This document shows, piece by piece, positions 1-4,782 of a DNA stretch of 6,120 bases. This stretch comes from Clostridia bacterium (GTDB taxonomy: Bacteria; Bacillota; Clostridia; Christensenellales; Aristaeellaceae): NCBI GenBank assembly GCA_017458865.1, contig JAFSZW010000094.1:1-6120 (forward strand), given 5' to 3'. The position numbers were made by a program, and so were the translations under genes. Every line of letters begins with the position of its first letter. The stretch's first letter is position 1. The notes below the pieces were generated by a model, which saw only the letters and a program-made list of their open reading frames with translations, ran no database searches and had not been told where the DNA came from.

Positions 1-1
1 C

Positions 2-556
2 AATCCTGCCGCCAAGATCAGGCGAATGGCACAGAGCGGACAGCTTGTGCCGATCATCAAGGGATTGTACGAAACAGACAGCACAATCCCCGGTCATTAT
101 TTGTCCGGTGTGATCTATGGACCGTCCTATCTGTCCTTTGAGTTTGCGCTTTCCTGGCACGACCTGATCCCGGAGGCCGTATATGCTTTCACATCGGCCA
201 CCTGCGCCAAGGGCAGAAGAAAGCAATATGACACGGCCTTTGGTACCTTTGTTTACCGGGATGTTCCCATCGCCGCGTTTCCATACGGTATAACGCTGCA
301 CGAAGAAAACGGTTACAGTTTTATGCTTGCTTCCCCCGAAAAGGCGATCTGTGATTTGCTCTACACCCGTTCCCCCTGCAACAGCAGAATGGAACTGCGG
401 CAGCTCCTGTTTGACGAGCTGCGAATAGATGAAATTGCTTTTCGGGACACAAACTGGAATGATATGATTGAGCTTGCCGAATTGTATCATACAGCCAATC
501 ATCGTTTGCTCATATCATTGGTAAAGGAGATGAAACGGCATGAACAGCAACATTGA
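2..556 (+). CDS. AbiEi-family antitoxin of a type IV toxin-antitoxin system, 5' end outside window
   Basis: The frame is open from base 2, before the first ATG at 26, and the upstream codons read NPAAKIRR into MAQSGQLVPIIKGLYET. That is the wing of the N-terminal winged helix of AbiEi proteins, so the true start lies left of the window. The 184 visible residues continue with SGVIYGPSYLSFEFALSWH, then PEAVYAFTS, then SFMLASPEKAICDLLY, the order seen in AbiEi antitoxins; only about the first 15-25 residues should be missing. In known AbiE systems AbiEi represses its own operon and counteracts AbiEii, a nucleotidyltransferase toxin. Here the toxin gene that should follow is reduced to a remnant starting at 540, so the antitoxin is probably an orphan. 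Family assignment is firm; activity and retained function are inference. Confidence 0.85.
   Translation, partial: NPAAKIRRMAQSGQLVPIIKGLYETDSTIPGHYLSGVIYGPSYLSFEFALSWHDLIPEAVYAFTSATCAKGRRKQYDTAFGTFVYRDVPIAAFPYGITLHEENGYSFMLASPEKAICDLLYTRSPCNSRMELRQLLFDELRIDEIAFRDTNWNDMIELAELYHTANHRLLISLVKEMKRHEQQH
523..529 (+). promoter_or_regulatory. Ribosome binding site for the former AbiEii toxin start
   Basis: The sequence AAAGGAG lies inside the last codons of the antitoxin, ten bases before the ATG at 540. This start overlaps the antitoxin stop (554-556) by 17 bases, the coupled arrangement usual for abiE operons. It supports reading 540 as the original toxin start even though the gene behind it is gone. 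Confidence 0.55.
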
Positions 557-624
557 GAAAATACTGAACCAGCACGAGCGCATCCTTCTTTCAGTCCATT
601 ACAGAGAATCTGACAGCACAATAA
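540..624 (+). pseudogene. Internally deleted AbiEii toxin remnant
   Basis: ATG at 540 follows a ribosome site and opens MNSNIEKILNQH, which resembles the N-terminus of AbiEii-type toxins. In a different frame, 577-624 reads SASFFQSITENLTAQ and then TAA, which resembles an AbiEii C-terminus (a serine-alanine pair, two phenylalanines and a final short helix). The whole is only 85 bases, and the intrinsic terminator begins 11 bases later. The simplest reading is one large deletion, with its junction near 570-577, that removed almost all of a roughly 250-300 codon gene and shifted the frame. Translation from 540 instead runs out of frame to TGA at 693-695 (51 codons), through the terminator. The N- and C-terminal matches are recalled family patterns on short stretches, so the assignment is moderate. 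Confidence 0.5.
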
Positions 625-634
625 AGATAGTATT

Positions 635-673
635 CCGGCAGGGACATAATCGCTCCTGCCGGTGTTCTTTTTA
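635..673 (+). terminator. Intrinsic terminator of the abiE-like operon
   Basis: CCGGCAGG (635-642) pairs perfectly with CCTGCCGG (655-662), with one extra G-T pair inside and a ten-base loop. It is followed by TGTTCTTTTTATT. The GC-rich stem and T tract fit rho-independent termination on the + strand. On the minus strand only a weak T-rich tail follows, so it is mainly a + strand terminator. Confidence 0.85.
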
Positions 674-823
674 TTCATCCCTGTCAAAATCATGAATCAA
701 GTCGCGGCTTATTTTGCTGAATGCCTGATTCGTCATGCCGTTGACTTTTTCAATAACGCCTCTCAGGCTAGATAATACTTCATCATCTTCCGCATCATCT
801 AGCATTTTGATGAGTTGTTTCAT
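671..823 (-). CDS. Small hypothetical protein, 50 codons, possibly a gene remnant
   Basis: A minus-strand ATG at 823 opens a 50-residue acidic, helix-rich peptide (MKQLIKMLDDAEDDEVLSSL to HDFDRDE). It ends at TAA 671-673, next to the terminator stem. Codon choice looks protein-like, and the frame stays open upstream of the ATG to a TGA at 869-871, adding residues NQFDLIYGNGRRETL. That suggests the end of a longer protein rather than a self-standing gene. The ribosome site before 823 is weak (GGGAA, no AGGAGG). I do not recognise the family. It may be the C-terminal scrap of a mobile-element or nuclease protein, or chance. Confidence 0.35.
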   Translation of the reverse strand: MKQLIKMLDDAEDDEVLSSLRGVIEKVNGMTNQAFSKISRDLIHDFDRDE

Positions 824-892
824 CAATGTTTCCCGTCTGCCATTCCCGTAAATAAGATCAAATTGATTTCATCCGGGTGGAAAAACGGGCAT

Positions 893-973
893 AATGCCTG
901 CATTGGTATTGATCTTTCTAAGGATGGTTTTCTGGCCTCCTTTGCCTGGGGCAGCCTATGCTCGACTTTATAG
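893..973 (+). pseudogene. Possible N-terminal scrap of an IS110-type transposase
   Basis: In one + frame, 893-970 reads NACIGIDLSKDGFLASFAWG and a few more residues before TAG at 971-973. The string IGIDLSKD matches the pattern at the start of IS110-family DEDD transposases, where the Asp of GID(V/L)SK is the first catalytic acidic residue. No ATG is in frame just before it, and no transposase body follows. If real, it is a short decayed remnant. The match covers about eight residues and could be chance. Confidence 0.25.
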
Positions 974-986
974 GGTATCGAATTCC

Positions 987-1030
987 TATAAAAAAAGATT
1001 CCGGAACAGAAACTCTCATTCCGAAATCTT
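987..1030 (-). terminator. Intrinsic terminator downstream of the oxidoreductase-VOC gene
   Basis: On the minus strand, AAGATTTCGGAA (1030-1019) pairs with TTCCGGAATCTT (1006-995) over 12 positions with one mismatch and a 12-base loop. It is followed at once by a run of Ts (996-991). This is a convincing rho-independent terminator facing the minus strand. It lies about 140 bases past the stop at 1168, so the mRNA would carry a long 3' tail unless another terminator exists. Confidence 0.75.
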
Positions 1031-1167
1031 AAATGTTCTCAAATAAGCATGCATTCTCAACGAGCAATGCTTACGACTCCCATTATCCTGGCCTGCACCT
1101 GCTGCATCTACCTAGCATCAAAACACCGTTGCAGCTTAAATGCAGCAGCACATCCGGACAATACCGG

Positions 1168-3258
1168 TTATGACAATTGCAGTGCCCGGTCCGAATAGGA
1201 CATGATCTCTATACGGTTCCCATCCGGATCTCTCAGCCAGAACTGGTACGCACCGTCACTGCCAAGGATAATCTCTCTTTCCGGCACAATCCCGTTAAAG
1301 GTCACAGCATCCCATGCCGCATGAATATCGGATACCTCAAGACAGATATGCTGATATCCGTAGTACTTGCTGAGGTCCCGCTCCTCGCGCTTTTCCTGTC
1401 CGTCCGTATAGAAAAGCTCTATGTACTGGTGCGGAGCCATCTCAATATAATCGATCCACGGCTGCGCTGCCTTCTGCCTGAGTCCGTTTATGACCTCCGC
1501 GTCCGCGCTGCCGCCGGCCTCAAGTCCATCCGCAAGATCCCCGTATGTCAGTGTGAACACCTTATTGAGGCCAAGTCCCCTCAGGTAGAAACCACGCATG
1601 TTGGCTGCATCCTGAATCTGCAGCGCGATCTGCGTTACGCCCTTTGCCGTTGAAACCGGCACGCACGGATGTACCGCTTTAAGCGGCAGCTTCGATCTTT
1701 CGCCGTACTGCGTAAACTGGACCTCGTTTCCATCCGGGTCCAGCACCGCGAACTCCACCGCACCGTCAATGGTCAGATGGACATCCTCCCTGAGCTTTAT
1801 CCCGGCGCTGACCACCCGGTCACGCAGCGCCTCAATATTCTCCACCTCAAGATTGTACTTGCGGTATCCGTAGACATTCTCCCTGTCCAGGAGTTCCTCA
1901 CGAACACGGCCGCGGTCAAAGAACAGCTCCACAAACTGACGGTCCGAGACTTTCATATACCGGATCCACGGCGCTGCCGGATCTTTCTCAAGCTCCGGTG
2001 CAAGCTCCTCAATCCGATCCGTCTGCCCTCTGGCCGCATAGGTATTGGCCAGATCCTGCACAGTCAGGGTAAAGAGCGGCTTCATTCCAAGCGTTTCGCC
2101 ATAAAAGCGCAGCATTTCCGCTTCGTTTTTCATCTCGAAAGCGATATGGCCGATATTCACAATACCCGCATCGCGCCGGCAGAGCGGAGCAGGACGTTCA
2201 AAGACAGATTTGACATCCACAAACTGTCCTTCCTCACCGCCGGCCAGGATCGCATCCAGCACCTCAAGCACATGCACAGCCATTTCCTTGGATGCCCGGC
2301 ACGGACGGCCTTCCTCAATCGCAGCCGCCATTTCAGACGGGCCGACACCGCGGGAATTATCCGCATAAGATGCAAAGTTCCACAATCTGACCGGTGCTGC
2401 CGGTTTCCGCCAGTCCGTCCCGATATTTGGATGAAAGCTGACCTCACCGCCAAACTGATTCGGGTCCGTCAGGTAAAGAATGCCTTTCGTTCCGTAGATG
2501 GTAAAGTAAGCCTCATCCTGCATTTTGCTGTCCGTATCAATATGAAGGGTACCCGTCACGCCGTTGCGCATTTTGAGGATCGCGGAAACCTGGCTTTCAT
2601 TGGGCGTATCCATGACCTTGCCATAATCCGGCCCGGGCAGAATATTGACATGCGTTTTGTATGGCGTTCCAATGACACCTGCTACCCTTGCAACCGGCCC
2701 CAGGAGGCTTGTCAGCGCCGTCAGGTAATACACGCCGTAATCCCTGAGCACGCCCGCACCCGGTTCACGCAGGAAGGCGAACAGGCTGAGCAGAACGTCA
2801 TTGTTTCTGTTTGCCGAGATGGCAAATGAATGCACATCCCCGAGCAGGCCATCATCAATCGCAGCGCGAGCTGTCTGGAGTGCCGCACCCAGGAAGGTAT
2901 CCGGCGCGCAGCCGAGATAGAGCCCCCGCTCATCCGCCAGCCGGGCAAGCTCCAGTGCCCCCGCCAGATCGTCCGTAATGGTCTTTTCCGTATACACATG
3001 CTTGCCGGCCAAAAGGGCCTGCCGGATCAGCGAATAATGCGTCCCCACCGGGGTCAGAACAACCACCATCTCAATGGATGGATCCGCCATCATTTCATCA
3101 ACCGTACAGGCTCGCAGCGCAAACTGCTCCGCCCGCCGCTGCGCCCGCTCGATATGCCTGGCTGCTACGGCCACAACCTCAAGGTTGTCAAATCGGTTGA
3201 TCATGTTCGTCAGATAAATCTCACTGATGGCACCGGCGCCGATCACACCAACTCTCAT
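1168..3258 (-). CDS. Gfo/Idh/MocA oxidoreductase fused to two VOC (glyoxalase-fold) domains
   Basis: The 696-residue product has three parts. Residues 1-345 are a Gfo/Idh/MocA NAD(P)-dependent oxidoreductase: Rossmann motif VGVIGAGAIS at 3-12, the EK motif YTEKTIT at 89-95 with the usual catalytic Lys at 92, and the second-domain motif LRDYGVYYL at 171-179. Family members interconvert hydroxyl and keto groups of sugars, polyols and related compounds. Residues 365-520 and 538-690 are two VOC domains, each closing with DPDGN (507-511 and 677-681). VOC2 has Q543, E614, H637 and E684, the metal-ligand set of glyoxalase I. VOC1 has H371 and E444 but K467 and Q514 in the last two places. Arg34 after the second strand, instead of an acidic residue, hints at NADP. 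The start at 3258 is backed by AGGAGG eight bases upstream. The frame is unbroken, so the fusion is real in this sequence. The substrate is unknown. The product is probably cytosolic, as no signal peptide is seen. The gene stands alone with its own promoter and terminator. Confidence 0.9.
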   Translation of the reverse strand: MRVGVIGAGAISEIYLTNMINRFDNLEVVAVAARHIERAQRRAEQFALRACTVDEMMADPSIEMVVVLTPVGTHYSLIRQALLAGKHVYTEKTITDDLAGALELARLADERGLYLGCAPDTFLGAALQTARAAIDDGLLGDVHSFAISANRNNDVLLSLFAFLREPGAGVLRDYGVYYLTALTSLLGPVARVAGVIGTPYKTHVNILPGPDYGKVMDTPNESQVSAILKMRNGVTGTLHIDTDSKMQDEAYFTIYGTKGILYLTDPNQFGGEVSFHPNIGTDWRKPAAPVRLWNFASYADNSRGVGPSEMAAAIEEGRPCRASKEMAVHVLEVLDAILAGGEEGQFVDVKSVFERPAPLCRRDAGIVNIGHIAFEMKNEAEMLRFYGETLGMKPLFTLTVQDLANTYAARGQTDRIEELAPELEKDPAAPWIRYMKVSDRQFVELFFDRGRVREELLDRENVYGYRKYNLEVENIEALRDRVVSAGIKLREDVHLTIDGAVEFAVLDPDGNEVQFTQYGERSKLPLKAVHPCVPVSTAKGVTQIALQIQDAANMRGFYLRGLGLNKVFTLTYGDLADGLEAGGSADAEVINGLRQKAAQPWIDYIEMAPHQYIELFYTDGQEKREERDLSKYYGYQHICLEVSDIHAAWDAVTFNGIVPEREIILGSDGAYQFWLRDPDGNRIEIMSYSDRALQLS

Positions 3259-3266
3259 ATCCAGTT

Positions 3267-3272
3267 CCTCCT
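3267..3272 (-). promoter_or_regulatory. Ribosome binding site for the oxidoreductase-VOC gene
   Basis: A perfect AGGAGG on the minus strand lies eight bases before the ATG at 3258-3256. It fixes the start at the first residue of MRVGVIGAGA, as expected for a Rossmann N-terminus. Confidence 0.9.
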
Positions 3273-3283
3273 GTCTGATTTTC

Positions 3284-3309
3284 AGTCCATTCTGTTTTCG
3301 TTATGGACT
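3284..3309 (-). promoter_or_regulatory. Dyad in the leader of the oxidoreductase-VOC gene (operator or mRNA hairpin)
   Basis: ATGGACT and AGTCCAT form a perfect 7-base inverted repeat (3284-3290 and 3303-3309) with a 12-base spacer. It lies between the -10 box and the ribosome site, starting a few bases after the expected transcription start. This position suits a repressor operator or a 5' leader hairpin. No T tract follows, so it is not an attenuator by itself. The controlling factor is unknown. Confidence 0.45.
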
Positions 3310-3320
3310 CTGTCAGAATG

Positions 3321-3350
3321 ATTGTATCACACCGGCTTTCAAAAGCGCAA
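3321..3350 (-). promoter_or_regulatory. Extended -10 promoter of the oxidoreductase-VOC gene
   Basis: On the minus strand TACAAT (3326-3321) is preceded by TGA, giving a TGn extended -10. A weak -35, TTGCGC (3350-3345), lies 18 bases upstream. The predicted start of transcription is near 3314, about 55 bases before the ATG. The extended -10 makes up for the poor -35 in the usual sigma-A manner. Confidence 0.55.
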
Positions 3351-3362
3351 TGATATCTGCAG

Positions 3363-3418
3363 CGTCTGGCCGGTGCCTTTCTCCGCTTTCATCAAAAGCC
3401 CGGCATTGAAAGCAGACG
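3363..3418. repeat. Composite inverted repeat upstream of the promoter
   Basis: CGTCTGGCCGG (3363-3373) pairs with CCGGC (3400-3404) and CAGACG (3413-3418), leaving an eight-base bulge. It lies just upstream of the -35 at 3345-3350. The 3259-3594 gap otherwise holds the promoter, the leader dyad and the repeat at 3530-3577; no gene was found in it. Function unknown. Confidence 0.35.
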
Positions 3419-3529
3419 AATCCAGGAGGATGCCCAAAGGCCGGTATTCCTGCACACATCAGCGATTCCGTATGCCTTGTGCGCCAAAACCGGCAGCATT
3501 CATCACTTGCGGTGATTCCCTCATCACAA

Positions 3530-3577
3530 AGCAGTCAGTGCGCACAATGCCATGATGGGCTGTACCGCCTGACTGCT
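3530..3577 (-). terminator. Weak terminator-like hairpin after the PD-(D/E)XK gene
   Basis: AGCAGTCAG (3530-3538) and CTGACTGCT (3569-3577) form a perfect 9-base inverted repeat with a 30-base loop, 17 bases past the stop of the minus-strand gene ending at 3595. On the minus strand the stem is followed by TTTGTGATG, a poor T tract. A smaller CTGAG/CTCAG hairpin (3582-3598) overlaps the stop codon. Termination here is plausible but weakly supported. Confidence 0.35.
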
Positions 3578-3594
3578 CTGTCTGAGGCATGTGC

Positions 3595-4272
3595 TCAGGC
3601 GACTGTAAGTAACGGCTCCTCAAAGCACTGCCTGCCAAACAGTGCATGGAGCACATGACGCATACCCCGTGCTGACCGCTTGTAGTACTGAGCCGTCTTT
3701 GACATCTCAAGCAAGCCCATGCTGTCCGGGCTCGCACAACGGAAATCGTGCATGAGGCAGCCCATTCCATTGTCCCCGCGATAAGCGCCGTTCACATAGA
3801 CGATCCGGATGCCGGCCATTTCGTCCGGGACGTCATCCATCTCCACAGCATAAACCGGGCTGTTTTCGCCAAAAGGATCGTTCTCGGCAATCCGGAACAG
3901 ATACTGGTGCGGAGTTTTCGTCACCTGATTCCGTTCCCACCTGGCATGGTTTATGTTCATCACCCGCATTCCGGCAAGGCTGGCAGGCTCGACATGTCCG
4001 ACACACTCGAGGCTGATCATGAACACATTGCCTGACTTGTCCGTTGCGACTGTGTCGAGCGTCCCCGGGTGCGGCGGAAAAATCGGGTTGTCTATGTCAA
4101 TGGTCAGGTCGTGTTTCTGCAGAAGAATCCGCACTGTCTTCTCGAGAAGAAACACATTCCGCTCAAGCATGCAGTGCATGAACACATTGTCCAGTGGGCG
4201 AAGAGAATCCACCAGGTTCCAGATATCCTGCTGGTCCATGTCCCTGAATTCCGGTAATTCGACAGTTATCAT
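3595..4272 (-). CDS. PD-(D/E)XK nuclease family transposase-like protein with altered active site
   Basis: The 225-residue product follows the order of the PD-(D/E)XK transposase/Rpn-like family common in gut clostridia. RPLDNVFMHCMLERN (25-39) is the N-terminal helix region. LDTVATDKSGNVFMISLE (72-89) is the catalytic hairpin. YLFRIAENDPFGENSPVY (124-141) and IVYVNGAYRGDNGMGCLMHDF (157-177) follow, then a QYYKRSARG stretch near the C-terminus. Family members usually show LDV...IEIQ in the hairpin. Asp73 is kept here, but the Glu position is Ser87 and the Gln position is Glu89, so nuclease activity is doubtful. It is shorter than the usual roughly 280-330 residues, ending soon after the YYK segment. 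An upstream ATG at 4302 is in frame, but AGGAGG at 4284-4279 lies between it and MITVEL. The start is therefore 4272 (spacing six) or 4275 (spacing three). It looks translated, perhaps a domesticated or decaying copy. Confidence 0.75.
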   Translation of the reverse strand: MITVELPEFRDMDQQDIWNLVDSLRPLDNVFMHCMLERNVFLLEKTVRILLQKHDLTIDIDNPIFPPHPGTLDTVATDKSGNVFMISLECVGHVEPASLAGMRVMNINHARWERNQVTKTPHQYLFRIAENDPFGENSPVYAVEMDDVPDEMAGIRIVYVNGAYRGDNGMGCLMHDFRCASPDSMGLLEMSKTAQYYKRSARGMRHVLHALFGRQCFEEPLLTVA

Positions 4273-4278
4273 CATTTT

Positions 4279-4285
4279 CCTCCTT
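4279..4285 (-). promoter_or_regulatory. Ribosome binding site deciding the start of the PD-(D/E)XK gene
   Basis: AAGGAGG on the minus strand lies six bases before the ATG at 4272 and three before the ATG at 4275. It sits inside the reading frame that would start at 4302, arguing against that longer form. Confidence 0.8.
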
Positions 4286-4352
4286 ATCTGTCGCATCCGC
4301 ATCGGAAACAGGCTATTGTCCCCGATGCCGTTTCCTTAAGTATCATGAGTTC

Positions 4353-4358
4353 ATTATA
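4353..4358 (-). promoter_or_regulatory. -10 box of the PD-(D/E)XK gene promoter
   Basis: A perfect TATAAT on the minus strand lies about 80 bases before the start at 4272. No good -35 is present 17-18 bases upstream. That position falls in the dyad at 4363-4389, so an activator or a weak basal promoter is possible. Confidence 0.5.
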
Positions 4359-4362
4359 CCGG

Positions 4363-4389
4363 TTTCGGCGATCTTTGTGGTCGCCGAAA
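4363..4389. promoter_or_regulatory. Operator-like inverted repeat over the -35 region
   Basis: TTTCGGCGA (4363-4371) and TCGCCGAAA (4381-4389) form a perfect 9-base inverted repeat with a nine-base spacer. It covers the place where the -35 of the minus-strand promoter should be. No T run follows directly on either strand, so a protein-binding site is more likely than a terminator. Confidence 0.5.
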
Positions 4390-4439
4390 AAGCGACATTT
4401 TTTGCAGCAGTTTGCTTTGATATTTCTTTTATAATTTAG

Positions 4440-4712
4440 CCATTATTCACTGTTTTGGTCAATTTTTGGACTAAATAGCACCAGCCTGTCACATAGAAGG
4501 ACGGTCCGGCGATGAACATTACCGGACAAACCGGATCAAGGGGCTTGACAGGCATGGAAGGCTGAACCTGTCCGTTCTCAGATCTGCATGAGGGTGACCC
4601 GGATTCGCGTGCTGAACCTGGGGATATCTTGGTAATTCTGCTGGATACAGATGTGGTATCTTAGGCTTGATGAACAGGGTGTGTCAGGTTTTTTCAGATT
4701 TTTTTCACAAAA
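4440..4712 (+). other. Structured intergenic region, possible leader or small RNA
   Basis: This stretch has no convincing gene but many pairable segments on the + strand. GCCTGTCA (4484-4491) pairs with TGACAGGC (4546-4553) and encloses GTCCGG (4504-4509) / CCGGAC (4522-4527). The same GACAGG (4547-4552) can instead pair with CCTGTC (4567-4572). AACCTG (4615-4620) pairs with CAGGTT (4685-4690) and encloses GATAC/GTATC (4644-4648/4656-4660). T6 and T7 runs follow at 4689-4694 and 4699-4705. A 10-base direct repeat GCTGAACCTG occurs at 4561 and 4611. A + strand TATAAT at 4430-4435 could start an RNA near 4442, though its -35 is poor. No known riboswitch or RNA family was recognised. Confidence 0.35.
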
Positions 4713-4715
4713 GCA

Positions 4716-4745
4716 TTGCAATCCCGTGTCATTACGCGATAGAAT
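4716..4745 (+). promoter_or_regulatory. Promoter of the polyphosphate kinase gene
   Basis: TTGCAA (4716-4721) and TAGAAT (4740-4745) are spaced by 18 bases, a sigma-A type pair. Transcription would begin near 4752 and give a leader of about 30 bases. It lies directly after the T runs of the structured region, so the gene can be transcribed independently of any RNA from there. Confidence 0.55.
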
Positions 4746-4769
4746 TAACCTGACGTTCAATAATTATTT

Positions 4770-4775
4770 AGGAGG
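4770..4775 (+). promoter_or_regulatory. Ribosome binding site for the polyphosphate kinase gene
   Basis: A perfect AGGAGG ends seven bases before the ATG at 4783, the best start for the long + strand frame that runs to the window end. Confidence 0.9.
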
Positions 4776-4782
4776 CTAATTT

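Larger units (their letters stand above)
696..1167. other. Mostly non-coding decayed region
   Basis: Between the AbiE remnant and the end of the oxidoreductase-VOC gene there is no full-length gene. The stretch holds the 50-codon minus ORF, the IS110-like scrap, the minus-strand terminator at 987-1030, and a 9-base inverted repeat CTGCTGCAT (1099-1107) / ATGCAGCAG (1140-1148) with a 32-base loop and no T tract. Nothing resembling a tRNA or a known RNA family was seen. The accumulation of fragments suggests past insertion and deletion. Confidence 0.5.

Noticed and set aside
896..1048. 50-codon + strand frame MPALVLIFLRMVFW running through the minus-strand terminator
   Set aside because: No ribosome site, and it crosses the hairpin and T tract at 987-1030. 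The hydrophobic start alone is not enough to support a gene.
1153..1166. Motif CCGGACA-n-ACCGG seen here and again at 4522-4534
   Set aside because: Two short copies of a GC-rich palindrome in different contexts are not enough to call a repeat family.
1669..2829. 386-codon + strand frame inside the oxidoreductase-VOC gene
   Set aside because: It is the opposite-strand shadow of a gene with clear Rossmann and VOC motifs. Its composition is rich in Arg, His and Leu without any domain pattern.
3430..3555. 41-codon + strand frame starting MPKGRYSC after AGGAGG
   Set aside because: The AGGAGG touches the ATG with no spacer, so it would not work as a ribosome site. The peptide has no recognisable features.
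4513..4566. 17-codon leader-peptide-like frame MNITGQTGSRGLTGMEG
   Set aside because: AAGGA lies 11 bases upstream and the frame lies within pairable sequence. The peptide shows no regulatory codon run, so the case is too weak to annotate.
4589..4610. T-box-like string AGGGTGACCCGGATTCGCG
   Set aside because: It only loosely resembles the T-box core AGGGTGGnACCGCG. The downstream gene is a polyphosphate kinase rather than an aminoacylation or amino acid gene, and no stem I specifier structure was found.
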